DNA from: an uncultured archaeon
GTDB lineage: Archaea > Thermoproteota > Bathyarchaeia > TCS64
Length of the DNA stretch: 40,472 bases
Assembly (NCBI GenBank): GCA_938048735.1
Contig: CALIUM010000027.1
Span: 1-40,472, forward strand
Reading direction: 5' to 3'
The stretch's first letter is position 1; every line of letters begins with the position of its first letter. A program made the translations under genes and the position numbers. Shown piece by piece: positions 1 through 8,279 of the stretch. Under the pieces are notes generated by a model. The model was not told the origin of the DNA and made no database searches. It saw only the letters and a program-made list of their open reading frames with translations.

Positions 1-1179
1 GATCGACCTCTCGGCCTCATCGACGATCCTCTCAGAGCCACCCCTTATGAGGATGGAGACAGCCTTCGGGTCTTTACATCCCTCGACGAAGACCATCTTG
101 TCGTCACCTATCTTCCTCTCCTCCACCAGCTCGGCGTATCCAGTGTCGGCCTCGCTTAGGGCGTCTATATTGGTAACTATCTTGGCCCCCGTCGCCTTGG
201 CTAAGGCCTCCATATCGCTCTTCTTGAGCCTCCTCGCAGCAAGTATACCTTCTCTCGCCATGAAGTGCTGGGCCATGTCGTCTATGCCCTTCTGGCAGAA
301 TAGGACGTTTACACCAGCCTTCTTCACCTTCTCCACCATCTCCCTCAGCATCTGCTCCTCCTGGTCTAAGAATGCCTGCATCTCCTCAGGCCTTTCGATA
401 TGTATCTTTGAGTCGAACTCCGTCTTCTCTATCTCCATGGAGGCGTTGAGAAGGCCTATTCTGGCATTCCTGACGATCTTTGGCATATCTGCGTGGACAA
501 CCTCTTTATCTATCACCAAACCCTTTATCAGCCTCGTATCCCTCAATGATCCACCCTTCTTCTTCTCGACCTTTACCATATCTAGGTCGACCTCGAAGCG
601 ACCGTCGACCTCCTCAGCCACCTGGAGGATAGCGTCAACGGCAATTTCTGCCAGGAATTCAGCATGACCAGCTACAAGCTTGCTGGCCATAGAGGTCATG
701 GCTATCTTTTTCAAAACCTCCCTATCTCTTGGTGATACCTTTATGGAGACCTCCTCCAGATGCCTCAAGGCCTGCTCTTGGGCCCGACGGTATCCATCGA
801 TTATCGTGGTGGGGTGGATCTTCTTGTCCATCAGGTCGACGGCCTTTCCCAGCAACTCGCCAGCCAACACCACCACGCTCGTCGTTCCATCGCCAACCTC
901 CTGATCTTGGGCCTTGGCTATCTCGACCATCATCTTGGCCGCGGGGTGCTGGACATCCATCTCCTTCAGCATAGTAGCCCCGTCGTTTGTTATTGTGACG
1001 TCGCCGAAGCTGTCAACGAGCATCTTATCCATCCCCTTGGGGCCGAGGGAGCTCCTGACTACCTCTGCCACGATCCTAGCGGCCATTATATTCGCGTTCC
1101 TGGCCTCACTCCCACGGCTCCTTTCAGTCCCCTCCTTAAGGATTATTACTGGTTGACCTGAATAGGCTGGGGCGCTCAT
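1..1179 (-). CDS. Thermosome subunit (group II chaperonin), 3' end cut by window edge
   Basis: ATP-dependent cytosolic protein-folding chaperonin that builds a double-ring complex. The first 393 residues are visible out of about 545 usual for the family; the C-terminus lies left of the window. Nucleotide-binding motifs are intact: LGPKGMDKM near residues 45-53, ITNDGAT near 63-69 and GDGTT at 96-100. The ATG at 1179 is chosen because a purine-rich GAGGTGG (complement of 1190-1196) lies 10 nt upstream and a TATA element lies about 45 nt upstream. It is a paralogue of the complete thermosome gene at 14810-16450, with long shared stretches such as [16 protein letters not shown]. Mixed-subunit rings are known for archaea with two genes; that the two proteins co-assemble here is inference. 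Confidence 0.96.
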   Translation of the reverse strand, partial: MSAPAYSGQPVIILKEGTERSRGSEARNANIMAARIVAEVVRSSLGPKGMDKMLVDSFGDVTITNDGATMLKEMDVQHPAAKMMVEIAKAQDQEVGDGTTSVVVLAGELLGKAVDLMDKKIHPTTIIDGYRRAQEQALRHLEEVSIKVSPRDREVLKKIAMTSMASKLVAGHAEFLAEIAVDAILQVAEEVDGRFEVDLDMVKVEKKKGGSLRDTRLIKGLVIDKEVVHADMPKIVRNARIGLLNASMEIEKTEFDSKIHIERPEEMQAFLDQEEQMLREMVEKVKKAGVNVLFCQKGIDDMAQHFMAREGILAARRLKKSDMEALAKATGAKIVTNIDALSEADTGYAELVEERKIGDDKMVFVEGCKDPKAVSILIRGGSERIVDEAERSI

Positions 1180-1221
1180 AATTCTATTTCCACCTCAAGA
1201 CCATAGACGAAACCAGAAGAA

Positions 1222-1235
1222 CCTAATAATAAAGG
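1222..1235 (-). promoter_or_regulatory. TATA box of the left thermosome gene
   Basis: On the minus strand this reads CCTTTATTATTAGG and is preceded by GGGAAA, which resembles a BRE. Its distance from the ATG at 1179 predicts a leader of roughly 20-25 nt that contains the GAGGTGG ribosome-binding site. Archaeal TATA boxes lie about 26 nt before the transcription start; the assignment is by spacing and sequence only. Confidence 0.55.
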
Positions 1236-1348
1236 TTTCCCAAACTGGAGTCAGGTTCCTTACTCCGCCACTTTACATCCATCTAGCCTTAAAACTTTCG
1301 CCAATTATCAAGGCATATAATAAATCTCTTCATAAACTAAGATATCAA

Positions 1349-1452
1349 AAACTCTTATTTAATTTTTCAGAGGATGATGAATATATCAGTAGAAATGCTC
1401 TTTAATGGAGTTCTTCACATCAGGTAAATGGAGAAAAATTTAATAAGAGTTT
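1349..1452. repeat. Long AT-rich inverted repeat in a gene-free stretch
   Basis: The arms are 1349-1368 and 1433-1452. They pair at 19 of 20 positions, the one mismatch involving T1441, around a 64-nt central part. The repeat lies in the 414-bp gap between the thermosome start (1179) and the fumarylacetoacetase-family stop (1594). No open reading frame or transposase is visible inside and no clear target-site duplication flanks it. It could be a miniature inverted-repeat element, a large RNA hairpin, or a regulatory site. Apart from the promoter at 1222-1235 and a few CTAGTAT repeats at 1471-1585, I see nothing else in this gap. Confidence 0.6.
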
Positions 1453-1593
1453 AAGGGTGCTAGACCCGTACTAGTATATCTGCACGATAGCTCTAGTATC
1501 CGATGATGAGTATCCACTGTGATGCCAAGAATCTCAAATCTCAGAATTTATATCAAAAACCGCTTGCCATGAACCGCTAGTATCCTTAATCTT

Positions 1594-2568
1594 CTAAGTT
1601 GGGGATCCGGGCTCAGCTACCACTCGGTTTCTTAGCTCTCCGATCTTTTCAACACCCGCCTCCACGAGGTCTCCGACCTTAAGAAGCCCTGAAGGGTGAG
1701 CTGAGCCAACCCCCGAAGGGGTTCCTGTGGCTACAATATCTCCAACCTCCACAGTCATACCATCCGAGAGGATGCTCAGGATCTCATCTACCCCGAAGAT
1801 CATATTCCTGGTGTTGGAGAACTGGCGGACCTCCCCGTTAACCCTTAGCCAGAGGTCTAGATTCATCGGGTCCCCGACCTCATCGGCCGTGACTAGGTAT
1901 GGACCCATCGGTGCGAAGGTGTCACATCCCTTCCCCTTGAACCATTGCTGGTGTCGCCTCTGGAGATCTCTCGCCGTAACATCGTTGAAGACCATGTAGC
2001 CTGCGATGTACTTGTAGGCCTCTTCCTTGGGTATGTATTTGCCTCTCCTTCCAACCACAAAGGCCAGTTCGACCTCATAGTCCAGCTTCTCCGTAACCCT
2101 CGGATATATAATGTCATCATAAGGACCTATCACTGAAGTTGGGGGCTTCGTGAAGAAGACCGGCGCCTCGGGGAGGGGGCGGGGTGGCTCCCCCCTCGCC
2201 CTGCTCCCCTCTGCCACATGCTCAGGATAGTTCAAACCAAGGCAGACGATGTTCTTTCTGGGACGAGGGATGGGGGCAGCCAGCTTGACTTGGCTCAGCC
2301 TTACGACTGTACCATCTCTAATGAGTTCGCCTCCATCCCCCTCAGCAAATAGCCTTCGGGCTACTTCAATAGCTCTCTCCACCTCTTGGAGGCCTCTATC
2401 CCCAAGCTCCAGTAGGGAGATCATGTCCAGTTTGAATGGGCCTTCGACCCCTTTGAAAGTGTTCCCAAGGTGTCTATTGAAGGCCCTGTTGAGGTCAAGA
2501 ATGTTCTCACCCTCAATTAGGGCTCCCAAACGGTATTCATTCCCAGATAGGTAGGTCAGGAGTTTCAT
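1594..2568 (-). CDS. Fumarylacetoacetate hydrolase family protein
   Basis: A 324-residue enzyme of the FAH superfamily, whose members hydrolyse, hydrate or decarboxylate 2-oxo/diketo acids in aromatic or sugar-acid catabolism; the substrate cannot be told from sequence. Family features are all present: LNYPEHVAEGS near residues 112-122, the metal-binding Glu pair in LDYEVELAF (E165, E167), FNDVTARDLQ with D196, and a C-terminal TGTPSGVG. The reading frame opens seven codons earlier with a TTG, but the ATG at 2568 gives the usual MKLLTYL-type N-terminus and is preferred. It diverges from the thioesterase gene at 2652, with an 83-bp gap holding what may be a shared TATA element. Confidence 0.9.
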   Translation of the reverse strand: MKLLTYLSGNEYRLGALIEGENILDLNRAFNRHLGNTFKGVEGPFKLDMISLLELGDRGLQEVERAIEVARRLFAEGDGGELIRDGTVVRLSQVKLAAPIPRPRKNIVCLGLNYPEHVAEGSRARGEPPRPLPEAPVFFTKPPTSVIGPYDDIIYPRVTEKLDYEVELAFVVGRRGKYIPKEEAYKYIAGYMVFNDVTARDLQRRHQQWFKGKGCDTFAPMGPYLVTADEVGDPMNLDLWLRVNGEVRQFSNTRNMIFGVDEILSILSDGMTVEVGDIVATGTPSGVGSAHPSGLLKVGDLVEAGVEKIGELRNRVVAEPGSPT

Positions 2569-2616
2569 CACGCCAAGGAGTATCTTCAAACTTTTAACGT
2601 TTCCGCTCTTAGATCG

Positions 2617-2630
2617 CTCTATTTAAAGAG
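2617..2630. promoter_or_regulatory. Probable shared TATA element for two divergent genes
   Basis: CTCTATTTAAAGAG is nearly palindromic, with ATTTAAA at its core. It lies about 26 nt before the ATG at 2652 on the plus strand, which would make that mRNA leaderless. It lies about 50 nt before the ATG at 2568 on the minus strand, leaving a leader of roughly 25 nt. No better TATA element is visible in the 83-bp gap. Use in both directions is inference. Confidence 0.45.
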
Positions 2631-2651
2631 GTGTGATGTAAAGATTTTTAG

Positions 2652-3041
2652 ATGGAGATAAGAACCCACAAACTTGCTCGTCAAAATCTCGTAGGCTCTC
2701 CAATCAGGATTATCGACGACGTAGAGGCCGAGGTTGAGCTCCGGGCAGTGGAGGAAATGGCCGTGGATGAGCGGGGCCTTATCCATGGGGGTTTCACCTT
2801 CGGCGTGGCCGACTATGCAGCAATGTTGGCCGTAAATCACCCCTTCGTCGTTTTAGGGGCCTCCCAGGCTCGTTTCACCGCACCTGTGAAGGTGGGAGAC
2901 TTGATGAGGGCAAGGGGAAAGGTAATCTCAAAGGAGGGGAGGAGGAGGGAGGTGGCCGTCGAGGTCTTTGTGGAAGACAAGAAGGTACTAACGGGAACGA
3001 TGATATGCTACATCCTCGATAGACACGTGTTGGAAAAGTGA
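2652..3041 (+). CDS. PaaI-type hotdog-fold thioesterase
   Basis: A 129-residue single hotdog-domain protein, the usual length for the PaaI/4HBT family of acyl-CoA thioesterases. The characteristic active-site stretch GLIHGGFTFGVADYA is at residues 42-56, followed by a beta-rich segment ending in an internal GDLMRARGKV motif typical of hotdog proteins. The acyl substrate is unknown. The ATG at 2652 sits at the distance from the ATTTAAA element expected for a leaderless transcript. It is divergent from the fumarylacetoacetase-family gene, so a linked catabolic role is possible but not shown. Confidence 0.85.
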   Translation: MEIRTHKLARQNLVGSPIRIIDDVEAEVELRAVEEMAVDERGLIHGGFTFGVADYAAMLAVNHPFVVLGASQARFTAPVKVGDLMRARGKVISKEGRRREVAVEVFVEDKKVLTGTMICYILDRHVLEK

Positions 3042-3058
3042 GATCTAAACCTCGATCT

Positions 3059-3089
3059 CTTGTATACTCAATATATATCCTTGTATACT
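3059..3089 (+). promoter_or_regulatory. Operator-like direct repeat upstream of the BlaI/MecI-type gene
   Basis: CTTGTATACT occurs at 3059-3068 and again, identically, at 3080-3089. The start-to-start distance is 21 bp, about two helical turns, and each copy contains the palindrome GTATAC. The second copy ends 4 bp before the TATA box at 3094. BlaI/MecI operators in bacteria are built on TACA/TGTA elements, and TGTA is present in both copies. Binding by the downstream gene product is inferred. Confidence 0.5.
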
Positions 3090-3093
3090 AACC

Positions 3094-3103
3094 CTTTTAT
3101 AAT
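3094..3103 (+). promoter_or_regulatory. TATA box of the BlaI/MecI-type regulator gene
   Basis: TTTTATAATA lies about 40 nt before the TTG start at 3139, which puts the transcription start near 3122-3125 and leaves a short leader containing GGTGA. It directly abuts the repeated GTATAC elements, so a protein bound there would be expected to hinder TBP/TFB. Confidence 0.5.
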
Positions 3104-3138
3104 AGAACAATGACTTCCCTCACCAAAGGTGACTCCTG

Positions 3139-3567
3139 TTGCCTATAGTTCTAGATACGAGTAGAAATGGTTTGGAGAAGGTTTTAAGAGATTATCAGAT
3201 AAAGGTCCTTGAAGTAATATGGAAAAATCCAGATAAAGGATTAACCTCCCGTGAAATATATGATCATGTTAACAAGATTTTGAAAACCAAGACAGTATCA
3301 AGAGCGTCGATCATAAACTTCCTTAACGAGATGTGCGAGTATGATATTATAAAATACGAGACCGAGACCTGCAAGGGAGGAGCCAGGAGAAAGTATTTCC
3401 AAAAACTCGATGAGGAAGGCTTCAAGAGGTACATAGCAAAAAGGGTTTTTGAAAGCCTGATGAAAGATTTCCCAGAGCAGACTATCATGGGAATATATGA
3501 TTCGCTGGAAAACAACCCATTAGCGGCTGAGAAGCTCATTAAGCTCGTAAATAACTTACCATGTTAA
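3139..3567 (+). CDS. BlaI/MecI-like winged-helix transcriptional regulator
   Basis: A 142-residue DNA-binding protein. Residues about 8-85 form a winged helix of the penicillinase-repressor type: a helix with VLEVIWKNPDKGLTSREIYDHV, a recognition helix with SRASIINFLNEM, and a wing with GGARRKYFQ. The C-terminal helices probably dimerise. There is no ATG near the N-terminus. The TTG at 3139 is chosen because GGTGA lies 6 nt upstream and a TATA box lies at a suitable distance. No BlaR1-like membrane sensor/protease is adjacent, so the signal it responds to is unknown; autoregulation through the 3059-3089 repeats is inferred. Confidence 0.75.
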   Translation: MPIVLDTSRNGLEKVLRDYQIKVLEVIWKNPDKGLTSREIYDHVNKILKTKTVSRASIINFLNEMCEYDIIKYETETCKGGARRKYFQKLDEEGFKRYIAKRVFESLMKDFPEQTIMGIYDSLENNPLAAEKLIKLVNNLPC

Positions 3568-3652
3568 GAAGAAGGGCCACTCCAAACTATCGGGTGGATA
3601 TTTCAGAGTTATAAGCCCTTAATTAGACCTTTTTATCAAGGGGTGATGGGAC

Positions 3653-4279
3653 TTGCTAGATGGGATTAGGTGTGTGAGCCTCTCGCCCGCCGATGGTTTT
3701 GACCTTAAAATCTACCTCCTAGACTGCCCAGAGGGGCTTATCCTCTTCGATACCGGATACATGCCCGAGGACATAGAGAGCATAGGGAAGGCGATTAGGG
3801 ATATGGGCAGGGATTGGAGGGATGTAAAGCTCATACTGTTAACCCATGGGCATGGAGACCACATAGGCAACCTAGCTAGGATTAAGGAGTTGACTGGGGC
3901 GGATGTTGCCTCGGGGGAGGGCGAGATGAGAGATGTCGAGGAGGAGACAGGGGTTAAGGTTGACCGGGGCCTTAGGCACGGAGACTATATAGACCTGTGC
4001 GGAGGGATAGAGGCTATCCATGTCCCGGGCCACACTGTTGGAAACTTCTCCTTCTACCTCTTTAGGCAGAAGGCCATCATAGCCGGGGACACCATCTTCG
4101 GGGACGAGGATGGAAACCTCTACCCTCCACCAGAGAGGTATAGCCTAGATGCTTATACCGCTAAGAGGGAGCTGAAGAGGCTCCTATTCTACGAGTTCGA
4201 CATCCTACTCCTCTCACACGGTAGGAACCTGCTCCGGGATGCGAAGAGGAGGGTTAAGATGCTCTGCGAGGCGGTTTAG
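3653..4279 (+). CDS. Metallo-beta-lactamase-fold hydrolase
   Basis: A 208-residue compact MBL-fold protein, close to glyoxalase II-like hydrolases in length and motif order. The full binuclear metal set is present: HGHGDH (H65, H67, D69, H70), H127 in VPGHTVGN, D146 in AGDTIFG and H189 in LLSHGRN. The substrate cannot be deduced. No ATG is in frame at the N-terminus; the TTG at 3653 is preferred because GGGGTGAT is centred about 9 nt upstream. It converges with the DUF1805 gene, 20 bp away. Confidence 0.82.
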   Translation: MLDGIRCVSLSPADGFDLKIYLLDCPEGLILFDTGYMPEDIESIGKAIRDMGRDWRDVKLILLTHGHGDHIGNLARIKELTGADVASGEGEMRDVEEETGVKVDRGLRHGDYIDLCGGIEAIHVPGHTVGNFSFYLFRQKAIIAGDTIFGDEDGNLYPPPERYSLDAYTAKRELKRLLFYEFDILLLSHGRNLLRDAKRRVKMLCEAV

Positions 4280-4299
4280 GTCCCTATTCAATTCCAATC

Positions 4300-4614
4300 C
4301 TAAGCGATGAGGCCTATTATATCTCTGACCGTCTTCCCTCTTTCCAGGCCGAGGGCTGAAGCCTTTGTCGTGGCCCCCTTTATCTGAGCGTTCAAGACAT
4401 CCTCGAAGCTCTTCACCCCTGTAACAACGGCTGCTGCCAATCCCAGCCTCTCTGCCACCTCCAGGTTCAAGTATCCACACATGACGAAACCCTTCTCACC
4501 CCTCAAGAGCAGTAAAGGAGGCGCTTCGGGCATCTCAACCTTTAAGGCTAGGAGAGATCTATCACCCACCTTAATCTGATCTATCTCAATCATTGGTTTG
4601 AGAAAATATTGCAT
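4300..4614 (-). CDS. DUF1805 domain-containing protein
   Basis: A 104-residue protein of the small YunC-like DUF1805 family, whose biochemical role is not established. The family core is visible: VGDRSLLALKVEMPEAPPL, then the conserved GEKGFVMCGYLNLEVAERL segment and the VKSFEDVLNAQI stretch. Possible starts are TTG 4617, ATG 4614 and ATG 4593. ATG 4614 is chosen because AGGAGTT (complement of 4624-4630) lies about 10 nt upstream. The gene diverges from the Lhr-like helicase over an 88-bp gap. Confidence 0.78.
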   Translation of the reverse strand: MQYFLKPMIEIDQIKVGDRSLLALKVEMPEAPPLLLLRGEKGFVMCGYLNLEVAERLGLAAAVVTGVKSFEDVLNAQIKGATTKASALGLERGKTVRDIIGLIA

Positions 4615-4656
4615 CAAAGATTTAACTCCTTCGAGTACGAATCCCGTTCGGCATGG

Positions 4657-4666
4657 TTTTTATTTT
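4657..4666. promoter_or_regulatory. A/T element in the DUF1805 / helicase divergent promoter region
   Basis: TTTTTATTTT on the plus strand is the only strong A/T core in the 88-bp gap. Its spacing would suit a transcription start about 16 nt before the GTG at 4703, or about 21 nt before the ATG at 4614 on the other strand. Which direction it serves, or whether it serves both, cannot be decided from the sequence. Confidence 0.35.
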
Positions 4667-4702
4667 CGGCGGTTTCATGATCTTGAGCTGGCGGGATAGT
4701 CG

Positions 4703-7564
4703 GTGGAGGAGCCTTTCTCAATTCTTTGCCGTCCGATAAGGAGGTTGCTGGAGGAAAAGGGCTTCAACCAGCCTACAGAGCCCCAGAGGAGGATCATACC
4801 GCTCATCCTTGAAGGTAGGAATGTCCTCCTCATCTCGCCAACCGCCACGGGAAAGACTGAGGCAGCCCTCCTCCCGGTATTCCACATGTTCCTGATGAGA
4901 GGGGCTCGTCCACCGGGTATCAGCATCCTCTACATCACACCTTTGAGGGCTTTGAATAGGGACATCCTCGATAGGTTCACATGGTGGTGTAACCGGCTGG
5001 ACATAAGCTTGGCCGTCAGGCATGGGGACACCACCAACAAGGAGAGGGACAGTCAGAGGAGATCCCCCCCAGAGATGTTGATAACCACCCCTGAAACCCT
5101 CCAGGCCCTATTAATGGGCAGGACGATGAGGCGCTACCTGAGGCATGTGAGATGGGTTATAATAGACGAGATCCACGAGCTCGCCGATAACAAGAGGGGA
5201 TGCCAGCTCAGCATAGCCCTTGAGAGGCTCAGGCAGATAGCTCAGGAAGAGTTCCAGCTCATAGGGCTGAGCGCCACGATCGGTAGCCCAGAGGAAGTGG
5301 GGAGATTCCTGGTCGGGGTTGGCCGAGAGGTGGAGGTGGTCCAGGTATCCATGGCCAGGGAGATGAGACTCGACATAATCTGCCCTGAACCTGAGCCAGA
5401 GGACTATGACCTGGCATCACGGCTCTACACCTACCCTGAGGTGGCCACAAGGCTGAGGGTGATGAAGGAGCTCGTCGAGGGGCATAAGACCACGCTGATC
5501 TTCACAAATACCAGGGCCACCTCTGAGGTCCTGGCGAGCAGATTCAACATATGGGATCTGGACTTCCCCCTCAGCATCCATCACGGATCCCTAGCAAAGA
5601 CGAGCAGGATCGCTGCCGAGAAGGGCTTGAAATCGGGTGAACTAAGAACGGTCGTGTGCACAAGCTCCCTTGAGCTGGGTATAGACATAGGAAGCATAGA
5701 CCTGGTGATCCAGTACAACTCTCCCAGGCAGGTGACCAGGCTTCTCCAGAGGGTCGGGAGGAGTGGGCATAGGGTCGGAGGGGGGGCTAAAGGGATCATC
5801 ATAGCGCTAGACAGCGACGATGTACTCGAGTCTATGGTCATCTGCAGGAGGGCCCTAAACGAGGAGCTTGAACCTGTGAAGATACCTCACAAGCCATACG
5901 ATGTCCTCATAAACCAGATCGTCGCGGAGCTGATGTCGAGGGGCCGAATATACTATCTACAGATAATGAGCCTCTTCAGGGGCGCCTATCCATATAGGGA
6001 TCTGGATGAGGATGACATAAGGTTCGTCGCGAGGTATATGCATGACAGGTTTCCAAGATTAGCATGGTTATCAGAGGAGGATGAACTCCTAATAAAGCCG
6101 AGGGGCGAGAGAAAAACCCTCTACAACTACTTCTTCAACAACCTCTCTATGATCCCCGACGAGAAGGATTACCTCGTTATAGATGTGGAGGATGAGAACC
6201 CTGTCGGGATACTCCACGAGGCTTTCGTCGCCGAGTATGCAAGGCCTGGGGTCAAGTTCATAATAAGGGGGAGACCTTGGAAGATACTCAACATCTACAG
6301 CGACAAGATCTATGTAAGGGCGGAGGACGATCCCACAGGGGCTATACCGAGCTGGGTTGGAGAGGAGATTCCAGTTCCGCTCGAGGTGGCCCTAGAGGTG
6401 GGCTCCATTAAGGCAAAGGTTGAGCAGGAGCTAAGAGAAGGAGTTAATCCTGAGGAGATCGCCGCCAGGTTATCTGAGGCTTACCCAGCAAGGTTCGAGA
6501 CGATAGTAAAGGGCATTGAACCGATAGTTGAGCAGGTGAGAAGAGGCCTCAAGGTGCCGACGGATAATAGGATCCTGGTCGAGGAGTGGGGGGAGAACAT
6601 CATAATCCATATGAGCTTTGGAACCCTAGTTAATAGAACCCTCTCGATCCTTCTAGGCCACATCATATCGGAGGAGACAGGATACCCTGTAGGTCTCCAG
6701 CACGACCCCTATAGGGTTGTCATCCAGGCGGCTGGGGGTATCGATGGAGGCTACGTTTCCAATCTTTTGAAGGGACTGGCGAGGAGAGATCTAAAGCAGA
6801 TCCTTAGGGGCGCTGTCACGAGATCCGGCCTGTTTAAGAGGCGATTGATAAATGTGGGGAGGAAATCCGGAGCCCTTAGCAAGAGTGTGAACTTCAGCAA
6901 CGTGACGTTAGGTAGGCTGGCCAAGAGCTTCGAGGGTACATGCATCTTCGAGGAGGCCCTTAGGGAAACCCTTGAGAAAGATCTGGATCAGGAGGCAGCC
7001 ATCAGGATTCTCGAATCCATCTCCTCTGGAGAGATAATGGTGGAAAGGCTTGAGACGGGGGGAGAGCTGAGCCCCCTTGCAATGGTCGCCATAGAGAGCA
7101 TCAAGATGAAGACAGATGTCGTTCCGCCGGAGAAGATGGATAGGGTCATATACGAGTCAGCGAGAGCCCGCCTCCTAAACGAGTTTAGGGTACTTGGATG
7201 CCTAAGGTGCCGGGAGTATGTCGAGAGTAGGAGGATAAAGGATCTTCCAGAGATGATAAAATGTCCAAACTGCGGCTCGACCGAGGTTGGGATCTTCGAT
7301 AGGAGCGTTGAGGAGGTCAGGATAGCGATGGCCCAGGCCGACCATAGAATCTCCAAGGAGTTCACATGGTGGTGGAGCCGGGGAAGGGACTCCGCCAGGC
7401 TTGTCTCCATATATGGGAGGAGGGGGGCCATAATAGCCTCAGCCAAACGCGTCGACTTCAAGGAGGCTTGGGACATACTTGAGGAGACGGAGGACGAGTC
7501 TGAGGAGTTCTTCAAGGCGATCATAGAGGCGGAGAGGAATGCCCTCAAAAACCGGTTCCTATAA
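4703..7564 (+). CDS. Lhr-like superfamily 2 ATP-dependent helicase
   Basis: A 953-residue DNA/RNA helicase of the Lhr type, associated with nucleic-acid repair or RNA processing. The RecA-like core comes first: Walker A SPTATGKTE (45-53), DEIH (155-158), motif III in LSATIGSPEEVG, and motif VI QRVGRSGHR (about 349-357). The long middle and C-terminal part matches the Lhr winged-helix core. A four-Cys zinc site follows at C833/C836 and C854/C857. The start is a GTG; no in-frame ATG lies close by. AroM follows 47 bp downstream on the same strand, probably cotranscribed. The subfamily (Lhr1 versus Lhr2) is not resolved here. Confidence 0.88.
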   Translation: MEEPFSILCRPIRRLLEEKGFNQPTEPQRRIIPLILEGRNVLLISPTATGKTEAALLPVFHMFLMRGARPPGISILYITPLRALNRDILDRFTWWCNRLDISLAVRHGDTTNKERDSQRRSPPEMLITTPETLQALLMGRTMRRYLRHVRWVIIDEIHELADNKRGCQLSIALERLRQIAQEEFQLIGLSATIGSPEEVGRFLVGVGREVEVVQVSMAREMRLDIICPEPEPEDYDLASRLYTYPEVATRLRVMKELVEGHKTTLIFTNTRATSEVLASRFNIWDLDFPLSIHHGSLAKTSRIAAEKGLKSGELRTVVCTSSLELGIDIGSIDLVIQYNSPRQVTRLLQRVGRSGHRVGGGAKGIIIALDSDDVLESMVICRRALNEELEPVKIPHKPYDVLINQIVAELMSRGRIYYLQIMSLFRGAYPYRDLDEDDIRFVARYMHDRFPRLAWLSEEDELLIKPRGERKTLYNYFFNNLSMIPDEKDYLVIDVEDENPVGILHEAFVAEYARPGVKFIIRGRPWKILNIYSDKIYVRAEDDPTGAIPSWVGEEIPVPLEVALEVGSIKAKVEQELREGVNPEEIAARLSEAYPARFETIVKGIEPIVEQVRRGLKVPTDNRILVEEWGENIIIHMSFGTLVNRTLSILLGHIISEETGYPVGLQHDPYRVVIQAAGGIDGGYVSNLLKGLARRDLKQILRGAVTRSGLFKRRLINVGRKSGALSKSVNFSNVTLGRLAKSFEGTCIFEEALRETLEKDLDQEAAIRILESISSGEIMVERLETGGELSPLAMVAIESIKMKTDVVPPEKMDRVIYESARARLLNEFRVLGCLRCREYVESRRIKDLPEMIKCPNCGSTEVGIFDRSVEEVRIAMAQADHRISKEFTWWWSRGRDSARLVSIYGRRGAIIASAKRVDFKEAWDILEETEDESEEFFKAIIEAERNALKNRFL

Positions 7565-7611
7565 AATCCAGCATCAAGAATATCTATGGAATAAAGGCGA
7601 TATTAAGAGTG

Positions 7612-8277
7612 ATGAAGAGGATCGGCTTATTAACACTCGGGCAGTCGCCTAGGACTGATATACTCCCAGATATGATGATGATCCTAGGCCAAGAGTTCGA
7701 GGTTCTTGAGGCAGGGGCCCTAGACGACTACACATCCCGAGATGTGGAGGGGCTCCCTATTAGGGAGGGAGAGGAGATCCTCGTTACGAGGATGAGGGAT
7801 GGAAGAGAGGTGAAGGTGACGAAGAGTTTCATCGTCCCATTGATCCAGAAGAGGATCTCGGAACTCGAGAAAGAGGTTGAGATCATACTGCTACTATGCA
7901 CTGGAAGGTTCCCGGAGTTCAAGTCAAAGGCGCTGATCGTGACGCCGTCAGAGATTGTAAAGGGGGCCGTCAACGCGGCCATAAGGAGGGGTAGGCTGGG
8001 TGTAGTCTACCCCGCCAAGGAGCAGACAGCCCACGCTTATAGGGAGTGGGGCAGGGAGGGGCTTGAGGTCCACGCGGATGCAGCATCCCCCTACGGTTCG
8101 GAGGGTGAGATAGCCGCGCTCGCTGAGAGGCTTGCGGAGAAGAACCTCGATCTCATCCTCCTGAACTGTATGGGCTTCGGTTATAAGGCCAAGTTGCTGA
8201 TCAGGGAGAGGACCGGGAGGCCTGTTATCCAGGCGAATACCCTCGTGGCAAGGGTTCTGAAGGAGATCGCCTCCTAG
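7612..8277 (+). CDS. AroM family protein
   Basis: A 221-residue protein of the AroM family. The E. coli member sits beside aroL, but no biochemical function is established. The family's N-terminal signature IGLLTLGQSPRTD is at residues 4-16. The C-terminal half has the Asp/Glu racemase-like pattern, including LLNCMGFGYK, consistent with a two-lobed fold. The frame can also start at a GTG one codon earlier (7609); the ATG at 7612 is preferred. It follows the Lhr-like helicase and converges with rlmE two bases away. No shikimate gene is nearby, so the E. coli context does not transfer. Confidence 0.8.
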   Translation: MKRIGLLTLGQSPRTDILPDMMMILGQEFEVLEAGALDDYTSRDVEGLPIREGEEILVTRMRDGREVKVTKSFIVPLIQKRISELEKEVEIILLLCTGRFPEFKSKALIVTPSEIVKGAVNAAIRRGRLGVVYPAKEQTAHAYREWGREGLEVHADAASPYGSEGEIAALAERLAEKNLDLILLNCMGFGYKAKLLIRERTGRPVIQANTLVARVLKEIAS

Positions 8278-8279
8278 CT

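Noticed and set aside
1371-1560. C/D box sRNA candidates with ATGATGA boxes near 1373 and 1503
   Set aside because: No CTGA D box at a proper distance on the same strand and no terminal stem; the match to RTGATGA alone is too weak.
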